A stretch of 64,000 nucleotides of DNA, taken from NCBI GenBank assembly GCA_045636025.1, contig JAZTWP010000091.1, positions 1-64,000 on the forward strand. Reading direction: 5' to 3'. The notes under the pieces were generated by a model, which was not told the origin of the DNA, searched no databases, and saw nothing but the letters and a program-made list of their open reading frames with translations. How positions within the stretch are numbered: position 1 is the first letter of the stretch; the number at the start of each line of letters is the position of its first letter. This document shows positions 1 through 8,798 of the stretch, piece after piece. A program made the position numbers and the translations under genes. Source of the stretch: UBA1081 sp045636025 (GTDB lineage Bacteria; Bacillota; Clostridia; Oscillospirales; Acutalibacteraceae).

Positions 1-1988
1 TGTTCGAAAACGGTCTCGCTTTCAGAGACAAGACTCTCGTTAACTACTGCCCGTCATGTAAGGTTGTTCTTTCAAACGAGTACTCACAGGGCGGTAAGTG
101 TGATATCTGTCATTCGGACATCGTGCAGAAGTCAAAGGACGTTTGGTATCTCCGTATCACTGAGTATGCTGACAAGCTCCTTGAAGGTCTTGAGAAGGTT
201 GACTACCTCCCCAACGTAAAGCTTCAGCAGCAGAACTGGATCGGTAAGTCAACAGGTGCTTTTGTTGACTTCGATGTAAAGGGTTCAGACAACGAGAAGC
301 TCAAGGTTTACACAACACGTCCGGATACACTCTTCGGCGTAACATTTATGGTTATGGCTCCCGAGCATCCGATGATTGACAAGTATGCTGACAGAATCAC
401 AAACATGGCAGACATCGAAGCATACAGAAAAGAATGTGCAAAGAAGACAGAGTTTGAAAGAACTCAGCTTGTCAAGGATAAGACAGGTGTATGCATTGAC
501 GGTCTTACAGCAGTAAACCCCATAAACGGAAAGGAAATCCCCGTTTACATATCAGACTATGTTATGATGGGCTACGGTACTGGCGCTATTATGGCTGTAC
601 CTGCACATGACAGCCGTGACTATGATTTCGCAAAGAAGTTCGGTATTGATATAATTGAAGTCATCAAGGGCGGCGACATTTCAGTTGAAGCTTATGCAGG
701 CGACGGTGAAATGGTTAACTCAGACTTCCTCAACGGTTTCACAAATAAAGCAGATTCAATCGCAAAGATGATCGATGTTCTTCAGGAAAAGGGCATCGGT
801 GAAGGCGGTGTTCAGTACAAGATGAAAGACTGGGCATTCAACCGTCAGAGATACTGGGGTGAACCCATTCCCATCGTTCATTGTGACAAGTGCGGTATGG
901 TTGCTGTTCCTTATGAAGAGCTTCCTCTCCGTCTTCCCGATGTTGAAAACTTTGAACCCGGTTCAGACGGTGAAAGCCCCCTTGCAAAGATTGACAGTTA
1001 CGTAAATTGTACTTGTCCCAAGTGTGGCGGCGCTGCAAAGAGAGAAACTGATACAATGCCTCAGTGGGCAGGTTCATCATGGTACTTCCTCAGATATATC
1101 GATCCCAAGAACGAAAACGTTTTTGCAGACAGCGAAAAGCTTAAGTACTGGCTTCCCGTTGACTGGTACAACGGTGGTATGGAACACGTTACAAGACATC
1201 TTATCTATTCAAGATTCTGGTACAAGTTCCTCTATGACCTCGGTGAAGTTCCTTATGCAGAACCTTATGCAAAGAGAACAGCTCAGGGACTTATCCTCGG
1301 ACCTGACGGTGTAAAGATGAGTAAGTCAAGAGGTAACGTTATTGACCCCAACGAAGTTGTTGACTCAATGGGTGCAGACGTTCTCCGTACTTACGTACTC
1401 TTTATGGGTGACTATGAGCAGGCAGCTCCCTGGAGTGAAGACAGCGTTAAGGGATGTAAGAGATTCGTAGACAGAATCTGGAACCTTCTTGAAATCGTTA
1501 CAGACGGTGATGAGTATTCAGCTGAACTTTCAAGCTCAATGCACAAGACAATCAAGAAAGTTTCTGAAGATATCGAAGCAATGAAGTTCAATACTGCTAT
1601 TGCTGCTCTTATGACTCTTCTTAACCAGATTTATGCAAAGGGTTCAATCAACAAGGCTGAACTCAAATCACTCCTTCTTCTTGTCAATCCCTTTGCTCCT
1701 CACGTAACAGAGGAAATGTGGGAACAGATGAGCTTCGGCGGTGCTGTTACAGACCAGTCATGGCCCGAATTTGATGAAGCTAAGTGCGTTGATGCAACTG
1801 TTGAAATTGCTGTTCAGGTTAACGGCAAGATCAAGGCAAGAATCAATGTTGCAACCGATATTTCAAATGAAGATGCTATTGCAGCTGCAAAGGATGTTGA
1901 CGCAGTTAAAGAAATTATTGACGGCAAACAGGTTGTCAAAGAACTTTATGTAAAGGGCAAACTCGTTAATATTGTAGTTAAAATGTAA
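1..1988 (+). CDS. leuS: Leucyl-tRNA synthetase (5' truncated by window edge)
   Basis: Charges tRNA-Leu with leucine in the cytoplasm. The reading frame is open from base 3, so the start codon and the HIGH motif lie outside the window. Visible in order: a zinc-type cysteine pair (CPSC then CDIC), the CP1 editing domain with TTRPDTLFGVTF and GYGTGAIMAVPAHDSRD, the catalytic return segment NRQRYWGEPIPIVHC with a second CDKC/CPKC knuckle, the KMSKS signature in DGVKMSKSRGNV, the anticodon-binding helices, and the C-terminal VQVNGKIKARI segment. This order is that of bacterial LeuS. About 660 of some 800 residues are present. A hairpin terminator follows directly, so the gene ends its transcript here. 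Confidence 0.97.
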   Translation, partial: FENGLAFRDKTLVNYCPSCKVVLSNEYSQGGKCDICHSDIVQKSKDVWYLRITEYADKLLEGLEKVDYLPNVKLQQQNWIGKSTGAFVDFDVKGSDNEKLKVYTTRPDTLFGVTFMVMAPEHPMIDKYADRITNMADIEAYRKECAKKTEFERTQLVKDKTGVCIDGLTAVNPINGKEIPVYISDYVMMGYGTGAIMAVPAHDSRDYDFAKKFGIDIIEVIKGGDISVEAYAGDGEMVNSDFLNGFTNKADSIAKMIDVLQEKGIGEGGVQYKMKDWAFNRQRYWGEPIPIVHCDKCGMVAVPYEELPLRLPDVENFEPGSDGESPLAKIDSYVNCTCPKCGGAAKRETDTMPQWAGSSWYFLRYIDPKNENVFADSEKLKYWLPVDWYNGGMEHVTRHLIYSRFWYKFLYDLGEVPYAEPYAKRTAQGLILGPDGVKMSKSRGNVIDPNEVVDSMGADVLRTYVLFMGDYEQAAPWSEDSVKGCKRFVDRIWNLLEIVTDGDEYSAELSSSMHKTIKKVSEDIEAMKFNTAIAALMTLLNQIYAKGSINKAELKSLLLLVNPFAPHVTEEMWEQMSFGGAVTDQSWPEFDEAKCVDATVEIAVQVNGKIKARINVATDISNEDAIAAAKDVDAVKEIIDGKQVVKELYVKGKLVNIVVKM

Positions 1989-1992
1989 TAAT

Positions 1993-2026
1993 AATTTCGG
2001 GTGGTCTTTCGGCTACCCGAAATTTT
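1993..2026 (+). terminator. Rho-independent terminator after leuS
   Basis: Perfect 10-bp inverted repeat (AATTTCGGGT at 1993-2002, ACCCGAAATT at 2015-2024) just after the leuS stop, followed by a short T run. Confidence 0.7.
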
Positions 2027-2049
2027 GCATATCTGTGTGTGGTGATAAA

Positions 2050-3021
2050 ATGAAAATTCTTGTTGTTTTTACGGGCGGTACAATAGGAAGTGCTGTTTCA
2101 GACGGCTGGATTTCTCCGTCTGACGATATGAAATATCTTCTTTTGAAAAAATTCAGAGAAAAAAGCAATTCCGATGTTGAGTTTGATACAACCGAGCCTT
2201 ATTCGATTCTCAGTGAAAATCTTTGTGCCGAAAATCTCAATCAGCTTATAAAATGCGTTTCAGACAATGTTGGCAGATATGACGGTATTATTGTCACTCA
2301 CGGTAGCGACACATTGCAGTATACTGCCGCAGCATTAGCATATTGCGTAAAAACAGAAATTCCCGTTGTGCTGGTTTCAAGCAATTATCCCCTTGAAGAT
2401 GAAAGAGCAAACGGCACAGATAATTTCATTGCTGCAACAGAATTTATAACCGCAAAAGCAGGTAAAGGTGTTTTTATAAGTTATAAAAACAAGAATGAAT
2501 ACACACATATACATTCAGCAACAAGAGTAATTTCTCATCGAGAAGCAGATGATTGTGTTTTCAGCGTTGATTCACAGCCCTATGCTTATTTTGACGGGGA
2601 AATATCTCTTAATTCAGAATATTCAGTGTCACATAGCGGTGAAAAAATCTCAGACGGACGTTTCTCTGATAATTCAGACATTCTCGTCGTATCTGTATTA
2701 CCGGGAGAATCTTTCAAGCACGATGTTTCACGTTATAAAGCAGTAATTCTTCGTCCTTATCACAGCGGGACGCTTAATACATCATCGTCGGCTCTGAAAA
2801 ATTTCTGCGAAAATGCAAACAAACACTCTGTCCCCGTGTTTGTTGTGAATGTACCCAAGGGCACAACATATCTTTCATCAAAAGAGTATGAAAAACTTGG
2901 TGTCAATGCCTTATATGAGTGCAGTTTTCCTGCTGTATATATAAAATTATGGCTTGCTATCAGTATGGGAAAAGAAACTACATCTTTTGTGAAAAATCCT
3001 ATTGCAGATGAATTTTTATGA
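2050..3021 (+). CDS. L-asparaginase-family amidohydrolase
   Basis: Predicted to hydrolyse asparagine (or a related amide) to the acid plus ammonia. The 323-aa protein opens with the first catalytic-threonine motif (VVFTGGTIGS) and has the second active-site block THGSDTLQYTAAAL, both hallmarks of the asparaginase/glutaminase family. No signal peptide, so cytoplasmic. I chose ATG 2050 over an in-frame GTG at 2035 because GGTGAT lies 4 bases upstream of the ATG and nothing resembling a ribosome site precedes the GTG. The sequence is divergent after residue 150, so substrate choice (asparagine, glutamine, or a Glu-tRNA amidotransferase-like role) is open. It sits alone between the leuS terminator and the next promoter. 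Confidence 0.85.
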   Translation: MKILVVFTGGTIGSAVSDGWISPSDDMKYLLLKKFREKSNSDVEFDTTEPYSILSENLCAENLNQLIKCVSDNVGRYDGIIVTHGSDTLQYTAAALAYCVKTEIPVVLVSSNYPLEDERANGTDNFIAATEFITAKAGKGVFISYKNKNEYTHIHSATRVISHREADDCVFSVDSQPYAYFDGEISLNSEYSVSHSGEKISDGRFSDNSDILVVSVLPGESFKHDVSRYKAVILRPYHSGTLNTSSSALKNFCENANKHSVPVFVVNVPKGTTYLSSKEYEKLGVNALYECSFPAVYIKLWLAISMGKETTSFVKNPIADEFL

Positions 3022-3023
3022 TA

Positions 3024-3052
3024 TTGATTTTTAGTATAAATTAATATATAAT
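3024..3052 (+). promoter_or_regulatory. Sigma-A-type promoter of the lipoprotein/radical SAM/PqqD operon
   Basis: TTGATT (3024-3029), 17-bp spacer, TATAAT (3047-3052), 30 bases before the lipoprotein ATG. The -35 box starts right after the asparaginase stop, giving the three downstream genes their own transcript. Confidence 0.6.
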
Positions 3053-3081
3053 AATATAAATGATCAAGGCAGGTGACCGGA

Positions 3082-3750
3082 ATGAAAAAATATATTACAT
3101 CGGCAATTCTTGTTATTGCTGTTATATTGACTTTTTCATCCTGTAAAAGTCAGCCTGACGAAGAACCTTCAACTCAGGCAGAAATCGTAAGTGAAATAAC
3201 AGTACCTCATATTCCCGAAGTAATGGGAATATCAGTATCTTCAGCATTAAGCCTTGAAAACGGCATTGCAGGTATCGTTGTTGTTAATAATTCAGCCAGA
3301 ACTCTTCAGTATGCAGAAATAAAAGCATCTTTTTCAGGCGGTATTGAACATCTGTATAAAGTCACAACATTGCCTCCCGGTGAATCATGCATCGTTGCAG
3401 AAGAAAACGGAGCTTTGTATCTTGACAATAACGCAGGATTTTTCGGCTATGATATCAGTAAAGAGGCATATTTTACAGAAGAGCCCACTGTACATTCAGA
3501 TAAGTTTGAATTCAGCGGAGCAGACGGAATAATCAATATTAAAAATATCTCAGGAAATGATATTTCCGAAAATATAGTTGTTTATTTCAAAGATTATAAA
3601 GATGCTCAGTTTACAAGCGGCAAAACATACAGAGTCACCTTCCAAGGCGGTCTTGCAGAAGATGAGATAAAGCAGATGCCTGCCGAGCATTATAAAAACG
3701 GTGAAAGCATCATTATGTTTGTGCAGATTGTGTCTTCGGAGGTGTCATAA
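3082..3750 (+). CDS. Small secreted lipoprotein of unknown function
   Basis: 222 aa. The N-terminus (MKKYITSAILVIAVILTF) is a type II signal peptide ending in the lipobox FSSC at Cys24, so the mature protein should be lipid-anchored outside the cell. The rest has alternating beta-like stretches (residues 50-130 and 140-215) reminiscent of a two-domain beta-sandwich, but I recognise no family. ATG 3082 is chosen over GTG 3073 because the AGGCAGG ribosome site is spaced correctly for it. Its stop overlaps the start of the radical SAM gene by one base (TAATG), so the two are translationally coupled. That suggests a shared task, but the role is unknown. Confidence 0.75.
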   Translation: MKKYITSAILVIAVILTFSSCKSQPDEEPSTQAEIVSEITVPHIPEVMGISVSSALSLENGIAGIVVVNNSARTLQYAEIKASFSGGIEHLYKVTTLPPGESCIVAEENGALYLDNNAGFFGYDISKEAYFTEEPTVHSDKFEFSGADGIINIKNISGNDISENIVVYFKDYKDAQFTSGKTYRVTFQGGLAEDEIKQMPAEHYKNGESIIMFVQIVSSEVS

Positions 3751-4853
3751 TGACAGAAGTTGAACCCCGTATATCGGCATATCTTCACAATAAAGGTGCC
3801 GCAATGTGTGTGCCCGTTTCAGGTAGTTTTGAGCTTACACGTAAATGCAATTTCAATTGCAAAATGTGCTATGTTCATTGTACTGATACATCAAAAGATA
3901 AGGAGCTTTCAACTGAGGAATGGATCAGTATTGCAGAAGATGCAAAAAAAGCAGGAACTCTTTTTCTTCTCCTGACGGGCGGTGAGCCTCTTCTCAGACC
4001 TGATTTTGATGTGCTTTATGAAGCTCTTTCAAAAATGGGGTTTATGATTTCCATTAACTCCAACGGAAGTTTGTTTAATGAAAAAATCTTTTCTCTTTTT
4101 GAAAAATATCCCCCTGCGAGAGTCAATATTTCTCTCTATGGCGGAAAAAGAGATACATATATAAATCTCTGTGAGAATGATAAGTTTGATGCTGTAAAAA
4201 AGAATATTCTGAGACTTAAAGAAATGGATATTCAGATAAGGCTCAATTGCGGATTCAACAGATATAACAGTGCAGATACTGAAGATATCTACACTTTCGC
4301 AAAGGAACATAATCTTATAGTCAAGTCTGCATCCTATATGTACCCGTCACTCAGAGCAAAAGGAGAAACGGGTGAAAATGAAGCAAGACTCAGTGCAGAC
4401 GATGCTGCGAAAAATACTGTTCTTTGCAGAAAACTCACTTTTTCAGGTGATAAACTCAGGGAAAGAGCAAGATCTATGATGTCTTTGTATCCGCCTGAGT
4501 GCGAACCTGATGCAGAGGGTGAGGGAAGCCGTTGCAGAGCGGGTAAAAGCAGTTTCTGGATTACATATGACGGCAAAATGATGCCCTGCGGAATGATGAC
4601 AGAGCCTGCAATATCATTAAATGATAACGGTTTTGAATCTGCGTGGAAATATATTGTAGAAGAAACAGCAAAAATCAGATTGCCCGTTGAATGTCTTTCC
4701 TGTGCATATAAACCTGTATGTAATGTGTGTGCAGCTATGTGCTATACAGAAACCGGCTCCTTTAACGGTAAACCTGATTATGTATGCGAAATGATGAAAG
4801 CCATTGTAAAAGAATTTATAAAAGAATTCGGAGATGACAGAAATGATAATTAA
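3750..4853 (+). CDS. Radical SAM/SPASM domain peptide-modifying-type enzyme
   Basis: 367 aa. The radical SAM cluster motif CNFNCKMC gives Cys33, Cys37 and Cys40, followed by the LTGGEPLLRPD strand (the GGEP motif that contacts SAM). The C-terminal third carries a SPASM-type array: a Cys near WITYDGKMMPC, then CLSCAYKPVCNVCAAMC (CX2CX5CX3C) and a final Cys in DYVCEMM. These bind auxiliary iron-sulfur clusters in anaerobic sulfatase-maturating and RiPP-maturating enzymes such as PqqE. The next gene is a PqqD-like protein, matching the PqqE-PqqD pairing. No precursor peptide is obvious nearby, so the substrate is unknown. It overlaps its neighbours at both ends (1 base upstream, 11 bases downstream). 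Confidence 0.88.
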   Translation: MTEVEPRISAYLHNKGAAMCVPVSGSFELTRKCNFNCKMCYVHCTDTSKDKELSTEEWISIAEDAKKAGTLFLLLTGGEPLLRPDFDVLYEALSKMGFMISINSNGSLFNEKIFSLFEKYPPARVNISLYGGKRDTYINLCENDKFDAVKKNILRLKEMDIQIRLNCGFNRYNSADTEDIYTFAKEHNLIVKSASYMYPSLRAKGETGENEARLSADDAAKNTVLCRKLTFSGDKLRERARSMMSLYPPECEPDAEGEGSRCRAGKSSFWITYDGKMMPCGMMTEPAISLNDNGFESAWKYIVEETAKIRLPVECLSCAYKPVCNVCAAMCYTETGSFNGKPDYVCEMMKAIVKEFIKEFGDDRNDN

Positions 4854-5106
4854 AAAAGAATTTGTGCTCAGAGAAATAGCAGGCGAATATGTTCTTGTGC
4901 CCATAGGCAGAACCGGTGCAGAGTTCAAGGGTCTGTTCCCCATGACAGAAACGGGAGCTTTTATCTGGAATCTTCTTCCCGAAGCTGATAATGAAGAATA
5001 TATCATTGAAAAATTCCTTCTTGAATATGATGTTGACAGAGAAACCGTAACAGAAGATGTAAACGATTTTCTCTCAAATCTCCGTCAGTTCGGAATAATT
5101 GATTAA
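4843..5106 (+). CDS. PqqD-family peptide-binding chaperone
   Basis: 87 aa, starting MIIKKEFVLREIAGEYVLVP, the usual opening of stand-alone PqqD-like proteins, then a helical C-terminal half (ETGAFIWNLL ... FLSNLRQFGIID). PqqD/RRE proteins bind a leader peptide and present it to the radical SAM partner. ATG 4843 is preferred over ATG 4834 because GGAG at 4830-4833 is 9 bases from it, and family members begin just before the IKKEFVLRE segment. It overlaps the end of the SPASM gene, indicating coupled translation. Known for the family: leader binding. Inferred here: partnership with the upstream enzyme. Confidence 0.85.
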   Translation: MIIKKEFVLREIAGEYVLVPIGRTGAEFKGLFPMTETGAFIWNLLPEADNEEYIIEKFLLEYDVDRETVTEDVNDFLSNLRQFGIID

Positions 5107-5116
5107 AAAACATACG

Positions 5117-5140
5117 GCACTCTCTTGAAAATGAGAGTGC
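5117..5140 (+). terminator. Hairpin after the PqqD gene (weak terminator)
   Basis: GCACTCTC (5117-5124) pairs with GAGAGTGC (5133-5140) around an 8-base loop, but no T run follows. It could be an attenuator or mRNA end-protection hairpin, and the GH3 gene 24 bases on could be partly co-transcribed. Confidence 0.4.
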
Positions 5141-5163
5141 TGAAATTATAGATAGGTGATTTT

Positions 5164-7599
5164 ATGTCTGATATTAAAACTAAAATTGTTGATTTTGCAG
5201 GTAAGGTATATGCAGGATTCAGCAGTGTAGCTCAGGAGAAAACAGAAAGAGCCGCTGCAGAAAAAACATATACAAAGCAGATGCAGGACACATTGCGCAG
5301 AGTTGCCGCAGAAGGTACTGTTATGCTTGAGAATAACGGTATTCTTCCTCTTGAAAAGAATTGCAAAGTATCTCTTTTCGGCAGAGTTCAGTATAACTGG
5401 TTCTATACAGGATACGGCTCAGGAGGTGATGTAAACAGACCTTATGCAGTAAATCTTATTGAAGGTATCAGAAATTGCGAAAATCTTGAACTCAATGAAG
5501 ACCTTGCAGCAGTATACGAAAAATGGTGTGAATCAAACATCATAAATGACTCTGTGTGGGGTATGTGGCCCAGATTTTATCCCGAAATGCCCGTTAACGA
5601 TATAATGGTTGCAGATGCTGCAAAGAAATCAGATTGTGCAGTTGTTGTTATCGGCAGATCATCAGGTGAAGACAGAGAAAATGTTCTTGAAAAGGGCAGT
5701 TATTATATCACAGATGATGAAAAAGTGTTGCTCGATTCTGTAACTGCATCATTCGATAAAGTTGTGCTTCTTCTCAATATCGGCAGCCTCATTGATATGT
5801 CATGGCTGAAAAGATATAAAAACAAAATCGGTGCTGTGCTTATTGTATGGCAGGGCGGTATGGAAAGCGGTAATGCTGTTGCTGATGTGCTTTCAGGTAA
5901 AGTTTCACCTTCAGGCAAACTTACTTCTACAATTGCAGACTCATACAGCTCATATCCGAGTGCAAAGCACTTTGGCGGTAAGAATTACAATTACTATGCA
6001 GAAGATATATATGTCGGCTACCGTTATTTTGAAACATTCTGCAAAGACTCTGTTATGTATCCTTTCGGCTATGGTCTCAGCTATACTGAATTTGAACTTA
6101 AATGCAACGGTGTAAACGGTAATGATGACGGTTTTGTGTTTGATGTTTCCGTCAGAAACTCAGGCAAAACAGCCGGTAAAGGTGTATATCAGCTTTATCT
6201 TAAAAAGCCTGTAGGAAAGCTCGGCAATCCTTCAAGAGAGCTTGTTGCATTCGGCAAATCAGACCTTCTTGCAGCGGATGAAAGTGAAAACTTCACATCG
6301 GAAGTATCATTTTATCAGCTTGCATCCTATGATGACAGCGGAAAAACAGGTTTTAAGTCTGCATATGTTTTAGAAGAGGGTGAATATGAATTTTTCCTCG
6401 GCTCAGACGTACGTAATGCCGAGAAAGTTTATTCATACTACAACGAAAAAACTTATGTTGTATCACAGCACACAGAATGTCTTCCGCCTGAAAAATCTTT
6501 CGGAGTTATGACATCAGAAGAAATAGATGGAGAAATCAAAGCTGTAATCAGACCTTGCAGCAGCAGAACAACAGACCTTAAAGTCAGAATTCTTGACAAT
6601 CTTCCCGATGCAATACCTTTTACAGGTGACAGAGGCTATAAACTTGCTGATGTAAAAAACTGTAAAGTTTCAATGGATGATTTTATCGCACAGCTTGACA
6701 ATACTGAGCTTGAAGCACTCACAAGAGGTGACTATACAATGGGCAGTGTCCTCGGTGCCCCCGGCAATGCAGCTGTTTTCTGCGGTGTCCTTGAATCACT
6801 CAGAAACAAAGGTGTTCCTGCTGTCACAACATCTGACGGGCCTTCAGGCATCAGACTGCGTGCATCCTGCTCACTTATTCCCATCGGTACACTACTTGCT
6901 TCAACATTCGATTGTAAAGCTGTAAAAGAAGTTCATTCTCTTGTGGCAGAAGAAATGAAGGCAAAGGGAAGTGATGTACTTCTTGCACCCGGTATGAATA
7001 TTCAGAGAAATCCTCTTTGCGGCAGAAACTTTGAATATTATTCAGAAGACCCCTATCTTACAGGTAAAATCGGTGCTGCGGCTGTCAGCGGAATTCAGAG
7101 TCTGGGAGGCTCCGCTTGTCCCAAGCATTTTGCTTGTAATAATCAGGAATACAAAAGAACAATCAACGATTCAAGAGTGTCTGAAAGAGCACTCAGAGAA
7201 ATCTATCTCAGAGGCTTTGAAATCTGCATAAAGGATGCAGCACCTGAAAATATTATGACATCATATAACAAGATAAATGGTGTATGGAGTTATTTTAACT
7301 TCGATCTTTGCACCTCAATTCTCAGAGGTGAATGGAATTATCAGGGGAATGTTATGACAGACTGGTGGACAAAAAAGGGCAGAAGTCCCGATTTCAAAGA
7401 TGTCTGTGACCAGGCATACAGAGTCCGTGCTCAGGTTGATGTGCTTATGCCCGGTGGTGGCAGAAACGGCAGAAGAAAGCCTGACGGCACACTTCTTAAG
7501 AAGCTTGACAAGGGCGGCATAACTCTTGCAGAGATTCAGAGAAGCGCCGCAAATGTTCTTCGTTTTGCAATGAATTCAACAGCTTTCAAAGATGAATAA
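5164..7599 (+). CDS. Glycoside hydrolase family 3 beta-glucosidase-like, permuted domain order
   Basis: 811 aa, no signal peptide, so a cytoplasmic glycosidase removing sugars from the non-reducing end. The halves are swapped relative to most GH3 enzymes. The region normally at the C-terminus comes first (GTVMLENNGILPL near residue 52, GRSSGEDREN carrying the likely acid/base Glu, and a fibronectin III-like part near 310-420). The (beta/alpha)8-type domain comes last (TTSDGPSGIRL, KHFACNNQE, SERALREIYLRGFE). The nucleophile is Asp733 in VMTDWW. The same order is known for beta-glucosidases of Ruminococcus albus and Butyrivibrio. The start has a good AGGTGAT site. Exact sugar specificity cannot be read off. 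Confidence 0.92.
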   Translation: MSDIKTKIVDFAGKVYAGFSSVAQEKTERAAAEKTYTKQMQDTLRRVAAEGTVMLENNGILPLEKNCKVSLFGRVQYNWFYTGYGSGGDVNRPYAVNLIEGIRNCENLELNEDLAAVYEKWCESNIINDSVWGMWPRFYPEMPVNDIMVADAAKKSDCAVVVIGRSSGEDRENVLEKGSYYITDDEKVLLDSVTASFDKVVLLLNIGSLIDMSWLKRYKNKIGAVLIVWQGGMESGNAVADVLSGKVSPSGKLTSTIADSYSSYPSAKHFGGKNYNYYAEDIYVGYRYFETFCKDSVMYPFGYGLSYTEFELKCNGVNGNDDGFVFDVSVRNSGKTAGKGVYQLYLKKPVGKLGNPSRELVAFGKSDLLAADESENFTSEVSFYQLASYDDSGKTGFKSAYVLEEGEYEFFLGSDVRNAEKVYSYYNEKTYVVSQHTECLPPEKSFGVMTSEEIDGEIKAVIRPCSSRTTDLKVRILDNLPDAIPFTGDRGYKLADVKNCKVSMDDFIAQLDNTELEALTRGDYTMGSVLGAPGNAAVFCGVLESLRNKGVPAVTTSDGPSGIRLRASCSLIPIGTLLASTFDCKAVKEVHSLVAEEMKAKGSDVLLAPGMNIQRNPLCGRNFEYYSEDPYLTGKIGAAAVSGIQSLGGSACPKHFACNNQEYKRTINDSRVSERALREIYLRGFEICIKDAAPENIMTSYNKINGVWSYFNFDLCTSILRGEWNYQGNVMTDWWTKKGRSPDFKDVCDQAYRVRAQVDVLMPGGGRNGRRKPDGTLLKKLDKGGITLAEIQRSAANVLRFAMNSTAFKDE

Positions 7600-7604
7600 A
7601 ATAA

Positions 7605-7638
7605 TCAGGACTGCATTTTTGCAGTCCTGAAATTTTTT
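7605..7638. terminator. Terminator after GH3, between convergent genes
   Basis: TCAGGACTGCA (7605-7615) pairs with TGCAGTCCTGA (7620-7630), followed by six Ts on the plus strand. It reaches the stop codon of the convergent minus-strand gene. Confidence 0.8.
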
Positions 7639-8785
7639 ATAAGCCGTATTCTGTTTTCATAAAGTTATAAACTCTTTCGCAGGTTTTGCCGTCTCTGTAA
7701 TCATAAAACCTGTTTTTTGCTTCGTCACGCTCTTTTTTGTGTGTATCATTGTCTGTTGCCACATTCTTTATAAAGAGTTTGAGGTCGTCAATTGTATAGA
7801 GATACGGTGTTTTGTAGTTTGCTTTGAAATCATCAAACATCATCGGCCATTTTGCGCTGAATTCTTCAAGGTCTTCAATCGCAAGTGCAATGGGACGCTC
7901 AATCATAAGATAGTCATAATAAACAGAAGAGTAGTCTGTGATGAGAGCATCAGTTTCTGTAAGGAAATCGTAAATCTGCTTTTCACCGAGATATTTATTG
8001 TCAGCAATTATGATGTTGCTCATTTCGTCAAGCTTCATAATGCTTACGTCCTGAGCAGGATGAGGTCTGAGATAAAGAACAGTATTGTTTTCTTTGAGAT
8101 ATTCATTGATTTCAGCCATCTGCTCGTGAGATTTGATAACGGGAAGCCCGAGAGGAAAGTTGTTTTCGATTCTCAGATGACCGGTACTTGCGTGCTGACG
8201 GTATGTCGGCATCCATACAATGTATGTTTTATCTCTGTCTGTTCTTACCCCTTTGTGTTTGTGAAGAATATCAGTTCTGCAGTAACCGAAATTTCTCATT
8301 TCTTCGTCTTTGTCACCGATATCATAGAAATGCTCGTTAAGGTTATAAGTTGTGATAGTATTCAAATCAACTTCACCTTTGAGCAGATCGTATGATTTGA
8401 CTATCTTAAGAGGCATACCGTGACCGAGGAAAACACGTTTCTGATTTTTGTGTTTCTTATGGACGTAAGCATTGCAGTCTACAATGAACTTCGCATTACA
8501 GCGGTAGTAGAGATGTGCGAACCACTGAGAGAATGTTTCAGGCTTTTTCACAAAACATTTGATTTTTACACCGCAGAGTTCATCTTTTGCTTTTGATGCT
8601 TCACTGACCTGCCATACAGATTTGTATCTTTTGAGCACATCTGTATTTTCTGCAAGATATCTGAAAAACCAGTATGTGTTGTCTGCAAAATCAGGATTTG
8701 CCTCAAAAATTATTATCTTTTTTCTTGGCAAAAATTTTGTTGCCAGAACCATTATAAGGTTCAGAAGTTTATAAAAACCGTTCAT
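7637..8785 (-). CDS. CDP-glycerol glycerophosphotransferase-family protein
   Basis: 382 aa, TagB/TagF-type. These enzymes transfer glycerol-phosphate (or ribitol-phosphate) from a CDP donor onto teichoic-acid or other surface polymers at the inner membrane face. Motifs: FLGHGMPLK near residue 120, MPTYRQH near 190, LRPHPAQD near 240, and the DALITDYSSVYYDYL block near 285, all typical of the glyphos_transf domain. The N-terminus has a hydrophobic patch. The ribosome site AAAGGTG lies in the gap after the flippase gene (14 bases), so it is second in a flippase-transferase operon. The acceptor polymer is unknown. It is shorter than TagF, so probably only the transferase domain. Confidence 0.87.
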   Translation of the reverse strand: MNGFYKLLNLIMVLATKFLPRKKIIIFEANPDFADNTYWFFRYLAENTDVLKRYKSVWQVSEASKAKDELCGVKIKCFVKKPETFSQWFAHLYYRCNAKFIVDCNAYVHKKHKNQKRVFLGHGMPLKIVKSYDLLKGEVDLNTITTYNLNEHFYDIGDKDEEMRNFGYCRTDILHKHKGVRTDRDKTYIVWMPTYRQHASTGHLRIENNFPLGLPVIKSHEQMAEINEYLKENNTVLYLRPHPAQDVSIMKLDEMSNIIIADNKYLGEKQIYDFLTETDALITDYSSVYYDYLMIERPIALAIEDLEEFSAKWPMMFDDFKANYKTPYLYTIDDLKLFIKNVATDNDTHKKERDEAKNRFYDYRDGKTCERVYNFMKTEYGL

Positions 8786-8798
8786 TATATCACCTTTT

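Noticed and set aside
7739..8395. 218-codon open frame on the plus strand
   Set aside because: Entirely antisense to the CDP-glycerol transferase gene, Cys/Phe/Val-rich with no family motif or ribosome site; a shadow of the real frame.
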